Shown here: positions 28,035-36,572 of the stretch, piece after piece
How the letters are laid out: the number at the start of each line of letters is the position of its first letter
Numbering within the stretch: the stretch's first letter is position 1
Assembly: GCA_902783375.1 (NCBI GenBank)
Contig: CACZQN010000040.1
Span: 1-41,937, forward strand
From: an uncultured Lachnospiraceae bacterium
GTDB lineage: Bacteria > Bacillota > Clostridia > Lachnospirales > Lachnospiraceae
Reading direction: 5' to 3'
DNA length: 41,937 nt
The notes under the pieces: model-generated
The model's database searches: none
What the model was told of the DNA's origin: nothing
Seen by the model: only the letters and a program-made list of their open reading frames with translations
Translations under genes and position numbers: made by a program

Positions 28035-30167
28035 TTACAGCTCATAGACGCTCTTCTTCTCTGCAAATGGGCCGGCGAAGTATTCTTCGCGGCTGTTTCC
28101 GTAATAGTCGGTATCAAAGAAGATGGTGCTGCCGTCCGGATTCTCGAAACGTTCTTCCGGCTCAAAAGCCATGCCAAGCGTATCGGAATCGATCAGCCAG
28201 CAGACCGGATCCGCCTCTGTTCCTTCCGCAGCCTCTGCTTCCGCCTGCGCGGCGGCTGCTTCTGCCAGCTTCCCGGCCACCTCGAAGGCGTTGGTCTCAA
28301 GGGTCCACCGGCCGTCGGCCTCTGTCAGAGAAAGCCTGATCTCCTGTGGATGTTCCGGATCATCTGTGAGGAAATGCTGTTCTTTGTCATATGGTTTTGC
28401 ACCGGCAAGGAAGACGTTTCCATCGGTCCAGACCGGCAGATGCATGTAATAGCGGTCACTCGGCTCAGAGCCCATGCCGCAGTAGCCCTCAAATTCTGCC
28501 TTCCACTCCTCGACGGTCGGATAGCCATCATAAGGCTTTGTGCCGACCGTGACATTTCCATCATCCCAGCCCTTCATCTCCGGATGCTCCTGATAGAATG
28601 CTTCCATACCTGCAAGTCTAGCCCTTTTCGGTTTCTGGATGAAGATGTTGTTGTAGAACCGTGCATCCCCATGCAGGAAGGTCATAAAGCCCGCAACCTC
28701 GGTTCTGTGCGGCACATGATACGGGGTATACCGCGGAGAAGACAGTGTCTTTGCACCATTATCCGTCCCGGTACCGACCGCCGCCAGCGAACCTGCGATC
28801 AGGTTATGGACAACCGCCACGCCCTGAGTCGCCAGCTTCAGCGAACGATCCGACAGCAGGATATTGTTATCAATCAGGCTCGGCCCGTGCGAAACTTCAA
28901 TGAAGATATCCTCACCGATCGCCTGCATACCTTCCCTGCTCTCCAGCAGGTAATCAAACGGCAGGGTATTGTCATGGAACAGGTTGCCGGTCACGCGGGT
29001 ACCCTGCGCCTGCCAGTCAAGCCACAGGCCTCTCGTGCAGTTGTGGATATGGTTGTTCCGGATCTGCACATCGATGGCAGCATGCATCTTGATGCCGCCG
29101 ATCTCAGCGCCGGCCAGGTTCTGCTTATTGTTGATATGATGGATATGGTTATTCTCAATGACGGAGAATACACCACCCAGATGACCGACGATTCCAGTCT
29201 GTCCGCAGTCATGGATGTCGCAGTTCCGGATAGTGTGGGAGCCGATCCGCTCCTTCGTCCAGCCCTCATACTGTGCCTGGCAGATACAGTCACGCTCCGT
29301 CTGGGTCCCGTCCTTGTATTTCCAGTGCAGCCACTTGTTATCATTGTTCGGCTGCAGATATTTCCCGAGAGAAATGCCGGAGCACTTGGATTCGGAAACT
29401 TCGCAGTCCTCGATGATCCAGCCCTTCGACCAGTGCGGCCCGATCATGCCCTCCTGCAGCGCAGTCGGCGGCGCCCACTGGGTTGCAGCTTCGGTCACCT
29501 TGAAACCGGACAGGGTGATATAGCCGATGCCCTCTTCCGCCGGATAGAAACAATGCCGTCTCGCAGAGATCTCCACATTCTCCACATTCGGATCGAATGC
29601 GCCGAAGTTCGCAAGGATCACCGTTTCATTCGCAGCCTTATCCTGCTCTGTGTACCAGGTATAGACCGAGAAATCTCTGTCCCACGAAGCCTTGCTCTTC
29701 ACCGGGTGAAAGACACCATCCTTATCGGTCACTTCATACATCGACTTCCCGTTCAGGAAGACATCGCCGGTATGCGCGATCATCGTCGCAATAAACCAGT
29801 CACCGGAAACCAGCGTCGTGAACGGATTGCCATCCGCAAAGAGGCTGTTCGACACGCGGAGCATATAAACGCCGTCAAAGTCCTTCGCATCCTCGGCCAC
29901 CGGATCACCCGCTGCGACTTTCACCCAGCCCTTCGCCGGCTCTGCACCGGTGATCACCGCCGCCCGCGGCTCTACACTCTTATAGACGATTCTCGCCTCT
30001 TCGGTTCCCGCATTCTTCGGGTTCACATCTTCTCTGTAAATACCAGGCGCCACCAGCACCTCATCGCCGGCCACCGCCACATCTGCAGCCTCCTGAATTG
30101 TCCGAAATGGCCGCTCCTCGCTGCCGTCGCCCGACACTGCTACACTCGCATTGACATAATACTTCAT
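28035..30167 (-). CDS. Glycoside hydrolase family 120 beta-xylosidase
   Basis: 710 residues forming a right-handed parallel beta-helix with an inserted beta-sandwich. The N-terminal PFRTIQEAADVAVAGDEVLV, the middle IGPHWSKGWIIED and GIVGHLGGVFSVIENNHI, and the catalytic region closely follow the characterised Thermoanaerobacterium enzyme XylC. The nucleophile is Asp384 in LWLDWQAQGTR and the acid/base Glu424 in IFIEVSHGP. GH120 enzymes release xylose from xylo-oligosaccharides. No signal peptide. The start at 30167 is set by AGGAGG 8 nt upstream. It is about 45 residues longer than typical, partly from an Ala/Glu-rich insertion near residues 630-650. Confidence 0.93.
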   Translation of the reverse strand: MKYYVNASVAVSGDGSEERPFRTIQEAADVAVAGDEVLVAPGIYREDVNPKNAGTEEARIVYKSVEPRAAVITGAEPAKGWVKVAAGDPVAEDAKDFDGVYMLRVSNSLFADGNPFTTLVSGDWFIATMIAHTGDVFLNGKSMYEVTDKDGVFHPVKSKASWDRDFSVYTWYTEQDKAANETVILANFGAFDPNVENVEISARRHCFYPAEEGIGYITLSGFKVTEAATQWAPPTALQEGMIGPHWSKGWIIEDCEVSESKCSGISLGKYLQPNNDNKWLHWKYKDGTQTERDCICQAQYEGWTKERIGSHTIRNCDIHDCGQTGIVGHLGGVFSVIENNHIHHINNKQNLAGAEIGGIKMHAAIDVQIRNNHIHNCTRGLWLDWQAQGTRVTGNLFHDNTLPFDYLLESREGMQAIGEDIFIEVSHGPSLIDNNILLSDRSLKLATQGVAVVHNLIAGSLAAVGTGTDNGAKTLSSPRYTPYHVPHRTEVAGFMTFLHGDARFYNNIFIQKPKRARLAGMEAFYQEHPEMKGWDDGNVTVGTKPYDGYPTVEEWKAEFEGYCGMGSEPSDRYYMHLPVWTDGNVFLAGAKPYDKEQHFLTDDPEHPQEIRLSLTEADGRWTLETNAFEVAGKLAEAAAAQAEAEAAEGTEADPVCWLIDSDTLGMAFEPEERFENPDGSTIFFDTDYYGNSREEYFAGPFAEKKSVYEL

Positions 30168-30186
30168 CCGTTTTTCCTCCTTGCAG

Positions 30187-30201
30187 AGTATGCTGCATAC
30201 T
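30187..30201. promoter_or_regulatory. Perfect palindrome upstream of GH120 (candidate operator)
   Basis: AGTATGC-T-GCATACT, 20 bp before the start codon, between the ribosome site and a weak promoter (TAAGAT near 30211-30216 on the minus strand). It could bind a repressor or fold as an mRNA hairpin in front of the ribosome site. Confidence 0.5.
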
Positions 30202-30235
30202 GCATTTATCTTATCATAGCTGTCCGTAAAAGGAA

Positions 30236-30280
30236 AGTGCCCGGCAGGAAAGAAACGCATGTCTCTTCTCACCGGGCATG
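30236..30280 (-). terminator. Weak terminator-like hairpin after the LRR gene
   Basis: GTGCCCGG (30236-30243) pairs with CCGGGCAT (30273-30280) around a 29-nt loop; on the minus strand CACTTTCCTTTT follows. It is 27 bp past the stop at 30307. The large loop makes efficient termination doubtful. Confidence 0.45.
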
Positions 30281-30306
30281 GTACTGACTGCAAAAAAGCA
30301 TTTAAC

Positions 30307-31674
30307 TTATCGTTCTATCATTTTATCGTACTCGATCTTCCCGTCAAGCGCCTTTCTGTATGCTTCTGCACTTCCCTTTGGAACATAGACACACTGCACC
30401 GAGTGTTGCCGACCGATATAGGTTGGCGGGTCAGGATTCCGAAATATCAGATTTTTTAACTCGCTTTCCCACACATAATCATGGACCTTCCCATCTCCCC
30501 AGGCATAGTCTTCAATCCTCTGGGGCGTGCCCATGAAGATTACGGATTTCAGGTCTGGCAAAAATCGAAAAGTATTTTTACTTATTCCCTCAACCTTTTC
30601 CGGAATCCAGATCCTCTGAATCTGTTCCCTCACCCCTTCACGATCCTTTTTGTCACAAAAGGCATCCGCTCGTATATGAACAACAGAATCCGAAGGCTTT
30701 ATATCCTGAAAATCACCAAAGACAGTGATCAATTCTGTCCCGTCTGCAGAATAGAGAACACCATTCTTCAGAATTGCCCCGTCCTTGCGTTGCTTTCGGG
30801 CATGCATAGCCACATGCTGAGTGCTGCACGCAAAAGCATGGTCCCCGACATAGTGCAAGTTCGCCGACAATTTTATTCCTTCTTCACCGATGAAATAACA
30901 GCCACCGAATGCCTCCTTGCAAACAGATGTGACGGTATTTCCCATCGACAATGAGGTCAGAACCTCATTCCGAAATGCTCTTGGACCTATCCGCACAACC
31001 CGATATGCATCCCCGTTAACAAAAATGATCTTTGGTATTTCAATCTTCGGGGCATACTCCTCCTGATTTGCTCGTCCCAGAACAGTTGCCCATCCTCGCT
31101 CCTCTACCCCATAAAGCAATCCATCTACTTCAATTCGATGATCCATCTGCATATATGCCCTGGGCATATATGCTTTTCTGTTTCGATCATTGAGACGCAC
31201 CACCTTGTCATGCTTCTTGATGAATTCTTCTGGGATCTTATCTTCAAAAATCACACTCTGGGTTGGCGCAAAAGCTTCCGGTGTGATTCCTGTTGCGTCT
31301 TTCGATATCACAACGAAGGAGATATAAGGTCGATCAACAAAAGTCCCTTCATCAACTTTTGTGACACTCCCCGGCAGCCACACCCGCGTCTCTGCTTCCT
31401 TTAATTCTTCAGCCAACATGATCGGATCGGAAATATCTAAATACTCTTCGTATATAGGGAAAGCATCGCCATGAATTGCGGTAACCCCTTCCGGGATCAC
31501 AATGTCCTGCTTTCTTGCATCCCCGAGCACACGAACCAATGCACCGTCTTCATCAATCAGCATATTTTGCGGACATGGATACTGCGAGTTCGCATATATT
31601 TCCGAGGCAAAGAGCAGACCTTGCAACAACAGCAGGATGCCACAAGCAAGTATAGATTTCCGTATCGTTCTCAT
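30307..31674 (-). CDS. Secreted BspA-type leucine-rich-repeat protein
   Basis: About 455 residues. A signal peptide (RKSILACGILLLLQG, cleavage after about EIYA) is followed by irregular LRR_5-type repeats: IVIPEGVTAIHGDAF, RVWLPGSVTKVDEGTF, VVRIGPRAFRN, ASVxxEAFGGC-like VTSVCKEAFGGC, VHIRADAFCD and RIWIPEKVEGISKNTF. No sortase motif or other anchor is seen, so it may be released. Such proteins are common surface or secreted proteins of gut Clostridia with unknown ligands. The start is uncertain: ATG 31674 gives the cleanest signal peptide with GGAA 8 nt upstream; ATG 31719 is the alternative. Its base composition is more AT-rich than that of its neighbours. Confidence 0.8.
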   Translation of the reverse strand: MRTIRKSILACGILLLLQGLLFASEIYANSQYPCPQNMLIDEDGALVRVLGDARKQDIVIPEGVTAIHGDAFPIYEEYLDISDPIMLAEELKEAETRVWLPGSVTKVDEGTFVDRPYISFVVISKDATGITPEAFAPTQSVIFEDKIPEEFIKKHDKVVRLNDRNRKAYMPRAYMQMDHRIEVDGLLYGVEERGWATVLGRANQEEYAPKIEIPKIIFVNGDAYRVVRIGPRAFRNEVLTSLSMGNTVTSVCKEAFGGCYFIGEEGIKLSANLHYVGDHAFACSTQHVAMHARKQRKDGAILKNGVLYSADGTELITVFGDFQDIKPSDSVVHIRADAFCDKKDREGVREQIQRIWIPEKVEGISKNTFRFLPDLKSVIFMGTPQRIEDYAWGDGKVHDYVWESELKNLIFRNPDPPTYIGRQHSVQCVYVPKGSAEAYRKALDGKIEYDKMIER

Positions 31675-31797
31675 CGATCTGATTCCAGATTCAAGCATTT
31701 GATATTTCTGATGTTTCATTATTGTGATAGAAATACCCCCTATCTGAAGCTTATTCCCTTTTCCTGGTGGAAATATACACCGAGTCTGATATATTGT

Positions 31798-31872
31798 CAA
31801 ATCTGGATTTGCCAAATATAAAATTGCCAAATCCAGATTTGGCTAATCCAGATTTGGCAAATTTGCATTTGC
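31798..31872. repeat. AT-rich palindromic repeats between esterase and LRR genes
   Basis: Three to four copies of CAAATC(CA/TG)GATTTG: 31798-31811, 31826-31843 (GCCAAATC/GATTTGGC arms) and 31843-31856, ending in GGCAAATTTGC. On the minus strand one hairpin is followed by AATTTTAT, so it may act as a weak terminator of the esterase operon. It lies upstream of the LRR gene and could also be an operator cluster. Confidence 0.65.
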
Positions 31873-31893
31873 TTATTCAGCAGTTCCGATCCC

Positions 31894-33528
31894 TCAGAAC
31901 ACCCACGCTGCGCCTTCTTCTTCATCCTCGTCCTTCGGGAACATGGATGGATCGAAGCGGAATGGTGGTTTATGCGCCTTCAGGAAAGGCATCAGTTCTT
32001 CTTCGTGGTTGGTCTTCTGCAAACAGGTGCGGTCAAAGATCATGACGTTCATCTCTCCCGGAACGCAAGGCTTCCATTCCGGAAGGAAGCCGGATGCAAG
32101 ACCTGCACCGGCTGCAGGGACATCCGCTACCTGACCGTTCGGATCGCCGGTATAGGCGAGCGACAGCAGCGCACCGGACATCGCCTCCTCGAGCGGCTCT
32201 GTCGTTCCTTCGATCTGGCAGATCGGCAGTCTGTCCGCTGTCCGGAACATGAATGCGATATCCGAGCAGTGCCATGCGATCCGCTGTCCGCCAAGATAGT
32301 TGAATCCGAGCGCGAACTGGTAGCACCAGACCGGTGCCTTCCCGAGGGCAGCCTTCGCTTTGATATAAGCCAGAGATGCCGGACGGTACTGCATCACATC
32401 ATAGTACATCGCATCCATCTCATTTCGCTCCGGATACGCTTCCTTCATGAGCCGCACCACCTCGTCGGCATTCTCTTCTCCGAAATGCTCCGCGATCTTT
32501 GCCCGTCTTTCTGCAGGCGACAGCGCATCCGCATCCGGGATCACCGGCAGCATGTTGAACTCGCCGAAGGTCGTCCCCACGATCAGCGGAACCTCCTGGT
32601 AGTGCGGAGCGAATCCGACCTCTAACGGATTGCCGAGGTACCAGTCATTCGGCCGCGGCGCGTAGGAATAGCGCTTTCCTTCCGCTGCGAGCTTCGCATT
32701 GATCTCATTGATCTTCCGGATGAAGAGAACCGTCGGTACCTTCTCGAGCTTCTCCGCCTCCTCTGGCTTCAGCCCAAAACCATCAAGAACAGCCTTCGCA
32801 TATTCTTCCGCAGAAATGTTCGACCCCATCAGCGGGTCATCGGAAATCCCGCTCATGATCATCGCCTTGTGGAAGAGCCCCGCTGCCGCAGGTGTCTGAC
32901 CGAGCGTCGTCACCTTTCTGCCGCCGCCCGACTGACCGAAGATCGTAACATTTTCAGGATCACCACCGAAGGCAGCGATATTATCATGCACCCACTTCAG
33001 GGCAGCTACGATATCCGCCATACCGGCATTGACCGAATTCCGGTACTGCTCCCCATACGGAGACAGATCCAGATGGCCGAAGACGTTCAAACGATGGTTG
33101 ACGGAAACCACAACCACATCCCCGAAACGAGCCAGGTTATCTCCTTCATAAGCCACCTGCTCAATGGAAGAACCTGCGTTGAACCCACCGCCATGCATCC
33201 AGAAGATGACCGGCCGCTTTGCCGATGGATCGATCGACTTTGTCCACACATTCAGGTACTGACAGTGCTCACTCTCCGGCCAGAACCGGTGCGGTGTCAG
33301 CACCTCTCCCGTCGGCTTCGGCTGTGTCAGCACCGGGCAGATCATCCCGTAGGACAGCGCATCCTTCACGCCTTCCCACGGCTTCACTTCTTCCGGCTGA
33401 TGGAAGCGTTTCGCCTTCGCGTAGCGGATCCCATGGAAGGTGTAAATTCCATCAAACAGAAATCCTCTGAGTTTTCCCTTGTCCGTCATGACGACTGTGC
33501 GGTCGTCACAGATAAATTGTTTTGCCAT
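31894..33528 (-). CDS. Type-B carboxylesterase (alpha/beta hydrolase)
   Basis: 544 residues, the usual length of the carboxylesterase type B family. The oxyanion-hole motif HGGGFNAGS is at about 112-120. The nucleophile is Ser200 in FGQSGGGR (GQSGG instead of the common GESAG). The catalytic acid is probably the Glu in GTTFGEFN and the His is in AWHCSDIAF. No signal peptide. It could deacylate imported plant oligosaccharides or handle small esters. The start is taken as ATG 33528, preceded by a purine-rich AAAGGGAAAAGGGG. It is the last gene of the rfbD operon, 31 bp after the peptidase gene. Confidence 0.9.
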   Translation of the reverse strand: MAKQFICDDRTVVMTDKGKLRGFLFDGIYTFHGIRYAKAKRFHQPEEVKPWEGVKDALSYGMICPVLTQPKPTGEVLTPHRFWPESEHCQYLNVWTKSIDPSAKRPVIFWMHGGGFNAGSSIEQVAYEGDNLARFGDVVVVSVNHRLNVFGHLDLSPYGEQYRNSVNAGMADIVAALKWVHDNIAAFGGDPENVTIFGQSGGGRKVTTLGQTPAAAGLFHKAMIMSGISDDPLMGSNISAEEYAKAVLDGFGLKPEEAEKLEKVPTVLFIRKINEINAKLAAEGKRYSYAPRPNDWYLGNPLEVGFAPHYQEVPLIVGTTFGEFNMLPVIPDADALSPAERRAKIAEHFGEENADEVVRLMKEAYPERNEMDAMYYDVMQYRPASLAYIKAKAALGKAPVWCYQFALGFNYLGGQRIAWHCSDIAFMFRTADRLPICQIEGTTEPLEEAMSGALLSLAYTGDPNGQVADVPAAGAGLASGFLPEWKPCVPGEMNVMIFDRTCLQKTNHEEELMPFLKAHKPPFRFDPSMFPKDEDEEEGAAWVF

Positions 33529-33559
33529 ACCCCTTTTCCCTTTCTCAAGCAAAATCTCT

Positions 33560-34603
33560 TCACTTCAGTTCAAACAGCACCTGCACGTTCTTTTCCCCAT
33601 ACGGCATCAGTGTCCCGTATCCGCCATTGATCATCGGCATCATCGGTGGCAAATGTCCGAGGTCACAGTCCATCACCACCGGCACGTCAAACTCATCCAG
33701 AATCCCCATCACGGCGCCGAACCGGTCGAGCCCCATCTGGACATCCTCATAGTGCAGTGGTCTTCCGATCAGGAAGCCCTTCGCATATCGGAACCAGCCC
33801 GCCTCCTTCAGTTCCCAGAGTGCCCGCCGAATCGAGAACGGTTCCAGATCACAGGCCTCTAAGAACCAGATGATGCCATCCTCTTTGTATTTCTCCGCAA
33901 ATTCCTTCACATGGTCAAACCGGGTCCCGCAGAGATTCACCAGGATGTCAAGGCACCCGCCGACAAAGCGGCTGGATACCGGTGTCCCGTCCCAGTTCCT
34001 GCAGGTCACCGCCGTCTCTTCTGTACAGTTGTAGGGTGCAAAAGGCCGGTCCTCATCCCGGATCTCATCCTTCTCCCACTTCTCATAACCATGGACCACC
34101 AGTTTCCCGTCCTCTGTCATGCTCTTCCCGGTCAGGATGCCCATGCAGTCATGCAAAGATGCATGCCAGGGATCCATCGAAAAGTCCGAGGCACACGGTC
34201 CGTAGACAGACGCCGTGTCAAACATCGTTGCGAGCAGAAATCCGAAATTCGTATTGTCCGAGTATCCCAGGTACCACTTCGGCTCCGCCGCTGCGATCTC
34301 CTGAAGATCCACATGCGACATGGTCTCGCACATCAGCTCGCCGCCCCCGACGGAAATCAGAATATCCGATTTCTGATCCGCATAGGACTCCGTCAGTTCC
34401 TTCCCGCAGTCACGCGGATCCGTGGAAATCCCGATGCCATCCCCTTTGAAGACATTCGGGCCAAGCTCTACCCTGTAATCCATCTCCTGGAACACCTCGA
34501 GTGAGCGCAGGAAACAGGTGTGGTACGGTTCAATATATGCACCAAATGACGGTGCGACAAAGCCGATCGTCCCGCCATCCGGCAGGAAATGTGGGTAACG
34601 CAT
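33560..34603 (-). CDS. Peptidase S66 (LD-carboxypeptidase/MccF family)
   Basis: About 347 residues. The family triad is visible: Ser in YLGYSDNTN (about 115), Glu in IIWFLEACD (about 249) and His in DCDLGHLPP (about 317). The N-terminal GGTIGFVAPS and middle ISVGGGELMCE are also typical. Members cleave LD-bonds in murein tripeptide recycling or inactivate microcin-C-like compounds (MccF). The long form with a large insertion near 150-205 is closer to MccF-type proteins. The start is the second of two ATGs, 6 nt from AGGAGG. It is 14 bp after the DUF2442 gene. Confidence 0.9.
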   Translation of the reverse strand: MRYPHFLPDGGTIGFVAPSFGAYIEPYHTCFLRSLEVFQEMDYRVELGPNVFKGDGIGISTDPRDCGKELTESYADQKSDILISVGGGELMCETMSHVDLQEIAAAEPKWYLGYSDNTNFGFLLATMFDTASVYGPCASDFSMDPWHASLHDCMGILTGKSMTEDGKLVVHGYEKWEKDEIRDEDRPFAPYNCTEETAVTCRNWDGTPVSSRFVGGCLDILVNLCGTRFDHVKEFAEKYKEDGIIWFLEACDLEPFSIRRALWELKEAGWFRYAKGFLIGRPLHYEDVQMGLDRFGAVMGILDEFDVPVVMDCDLGHLPPMMPMINGGYGTLMPYGEKNVQVLFELK

Positions 34604-34617
34604 CATGAACCTCCTTG

Positions 34618-34911
34618 TTAATTTGCCAGCTCCGCCAGCGGATCGTCCACAGCATCCAGGGCATAGAGTGTCTCCGGATCGATATCAATGCATGCTGTCT
34701 CGTCACGGTTTCCCAGCACATCCCAGGCCAGTGTATCGTTCAGAATTTTACAATGGCCCATAAAAATATCAACATCTTCCAGGACCCGGAACACACCCAG
34801 TTTCAGCTTTGGTCTGACATCGTACAGAACGATTTTCCCATCTGAAAAATACACAGAGACGGTATAATCCATATGGGGAACCACCTGTACCACTTCCGGT
34901 GTATACTGCAT
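34618..34911 (-). CDS. DUF2442 protein
   Basis: 97 residues with YTVSVYFSDGKIVLYDVRPKL and a C-terminal DETACIDIDPETLYALD, matching the DUF2442 family. It is encoded 12 bp after a DUF4160 gene, a pairing seen in many bacteria and suspected to be a toxin-antitoxin-like module. In such pairs DUF2442 is proposed to be the DNA-binding or neutralising partner, but this has not been shown here. Likely translated from the operon transcript. Confidence 0.85.
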   Translation of the reverse strand: MQYTPEVVQVVPHMDYTVSVYFSDGKIVLYDVRPKLKLGVFRVLEDVDIFMGHCKILNDTLAWDVLGNRDETACIDIDPETLYALDAVDDPLAELAN

Positions 34912-34923
34912 CAGCTGCCTCCT

Positions 34924-35184
34924 TTACATCAACGGAGCTATTTTATTTAACGGCTCGTTATCCTTGGCGAGTTCCCAGTTCTGCATCAGTTCATCCCGGT
35001 GAATCTCGTTCCACGCCAGAATCAGCTTCAACTGTCTCGCAGGAAGCTGCCCACTGAGGATCCGTCCCTTCACAATATCCACCAATGCCTTCTCCCCGTT
35101 GTATGCAGCATGAAAATGCGGTGGATTATGATCATCGTAATACATGGTGACCCGGATTCCAAAAAATACAGATATTAATGGCAT
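34924..35184 (-). CDS. DUF4160 protein
   Basis: 86 residues. The motif IRVTMYYDDHNPPHFHAAY, with its HNPPHFH histidine cluster, is the DUF4160 signature; the rest is LSGQLPARQLKLILAWNEIHRDEL. Typically paired with DUF2442 as here. The start is the second ATG at 35184, 6 nt from AGGAGG, overlapping the DUF1294 stop (TGATG). The function is unknown, possibly the effector half of a two-gene module. Confidence 0.87.
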   Translation of the reverse strand: MPLISVFFGIRVTMYYDDHNPPHFHAAYNGEKALVDIVKGRILSGQLPARQLKLILAWNEIHRDELMQNWELAKDNEPLNKIAPLM

Positions 35185-35480
35185 CATATACCTCCTCTGA
35201 GTATCAATACGACCGCGATCAGTTCCACCACAAAAATGAGTGGAACGCCGACGGAAAACTTCGGTTTCCGCACTTTATGATGGAAGACCATCATCCCAAG
35301 CCCGGCGCCGATCACGCCGAGGACGGCCCCGAAGATCAAGGTCCGCTCCGGGATCCGCCAGCGGTCATGCTTCGCCTTCCACTTGTCGATCCCGTACATC
35401 AGAAAAACGATCCCGTTAAGGACCAGCCAGATCAGCAAAAACCATCTGGACAGCAGGATCTTTGCAAAAGCAATCTGCAT
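35184..35480 (-). CDS. DUF1294 small membrane protein
   Basis: 98 residues with three hydrophobic segments (about 8-27, 46-66 and 78-95) around the conserved YGIDKWKAKHDRWRIPERTL. This is the DUF1294 family, of unknown function. The start ATG overlaps the rfbD stop (TGATG), and its own stop overlaps the DUF4160 start, so it is translationally coupled on both sides. Confidence 0.88.
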   Translation of the reverse strand: MQIAFAKILLSRWFLLIWLVLNGIVFLMYGIDKWKAKHDRWRIPERTLIFGAVLGVIGAGLGMMVFHHKVRKPKFSVGVPLIFVVELIAVVLILRGGI

Positions 35481-36403
35481 CACGCATCCATCTCCTTCAT
35501 CAGTTCCGCCACATATCTGGCCACAGCATCCTGCCACGGCGGCAGCAGATCAAAGCCATGTGCGGTCAGTTTGCTCTTATCCATTCTGGAGTTATGCGGG
35601 CGTTTTGCCTTCGCCGGATACGCATCGGATGTCACCGGCGAGACCTGCAGTTCCGGTTTCTGATCGAAAAGTCCCGCATCCCGGATCGCCTCCACGGCAA
35701 GCTCATACCAGGTGCAGATTCCCTCGTTCGTCGCATGATAGATGCCATATTCTTCCGTCTGGATCATCTCCGCCAGCAGCTCCGCCAGATCCGCAGTATA
35801 GGTCGGAGACCCAAACTGGTCATTCACAACTGTCAGCTGATCCCTTGTCTTTGCCAGGTTCACCATCGTTTTGATGAAATTCTTCCCGTTCTTTCCGAAT
35901 ACCCAGGAGATCCGCACGATGAAGTAGTCGTCAAGTGCCTCGCGCACAGCCACTTCTCCGTCATACTTGCTCTTTCCGTAGGCATTCAGCGGCTCCGTCA
36001 CCGGATCGTCCGGCTCCCAGGGACGCTCGCCCTCCCCGTCGAAGACATAGTCTGTCGAGATGTACATCATCTTCAGCCCGTTCCTCGCACAGGCCTTCGC
36101 AATATTCTCGGTTCCGGTCACATTCACGAGCCGGCACTTCTCTACGGCATCCTCCGCCGCATCCACGGCAGTCCAGGCCGCACAGTGGATGACGGCCGCA
36201 AGCTTCTCCTGCGGTTCCAAAGATCCGGTATCCCCATCAGCGCCGCAGAGTCCGTCGATCACGCGGTCGACACTCGCAGCATCCGTAATATCCATCTCAT
36301 CAATATCCACGCCGACGGCAGGGATCTTTCTCTCCGCAAGCGCCTTCATCACATCATATCCCAGCTGTCCCTTGACGCCGGTGACAAGTACACATCCATT
36401 CAT
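35480..36403 (-). CDS. rfbD: dTDP-4-dehydrorhamnose reductase
   Basis: 307 residues, normal for RmlD/RfbD. The N-terminal cofactor motif VTGVKGQLG, AWTAVDAAE, the active-site stretch STDYVFDGEG and the catalytic YGKSKYDGE (YxxxK) are all present, with the C-terminal VTSDAYPAKAKRPHNSRMDKSKL. It catalyses the last step of dTDP-L-rhamnose synthesis for cell-surface polysaccharides. The other rml genes are not adjacent. It heads the six-gene operon down to the esterase, with a promoter about 60-90 bp upstream. Confidence 0.95.
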   Translation of the reverse strand: MNGCVLVTGVKGQLGYDVMKALAERKIPAVGVDIDEMDITDAASVDRVIDGLCGADGDTGSLEPQEKLAAVIHCAAWTAVDAAEDAVEKCRLVNVTGTENIAKACARNGLKMMYISTDYVFDGEGERPWEPDDPVTEPLNAYGKSKYDGEVAVREALDDYFIVRISWVFGKNGKNFIKTMVNLAKTRDQLTVVNDQFGSPTYTADLAELLAEMIQTEEYGIYHATNEGICTWYELAVEAIRDAGLFDQKPELQVSPVTSDAYPAKAKRPHNSRMDKSKLTAHGFDLLPPWQDAVARYVAELMKEMDA

Positions 36404-36464
36404 TGATCTCTATTCCTCCATGCCGCCCTTCCGGGATGCGGCGTCTGTTCCGTATGTCCCCTCC

Positions 36465-36493
36465 ATCTTAGCACAGGAGAGATTCTGAAACAA
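36465..36493 (-). promoter_or_regulatory. Promoter of the rfbD operon
   Basis: Minus strand TTGTTT (36488-36493) and TAAGAT (36465-36470), 17-nt spacer, extended -10 TGC. A GCCGC/GCGGC stem lies in the leader (36422-36442). Confidence 0.65.
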
Positions 36494-36572
36494 GAGAAGT
36501 CTGCCGGGAATTCTCCTCCCGCTGTGCCGAGGCATGGTTACCACATCCCCGGGCAGATGCACGGTAGGCGCC

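Noticed and set aside
27870-30287. 805-residue plus-strand open frame opposite GH120
   Set aside because: Shadow frame; the minus strand carries unmistakable GH120 catalytic motifs.
31767-32045. Plus-strand frame with NPDLANPDL repeats
   Set aside because: The repeats come from the palindromic DNA at 31798-31872, and the rest is opposite the esterase gene.
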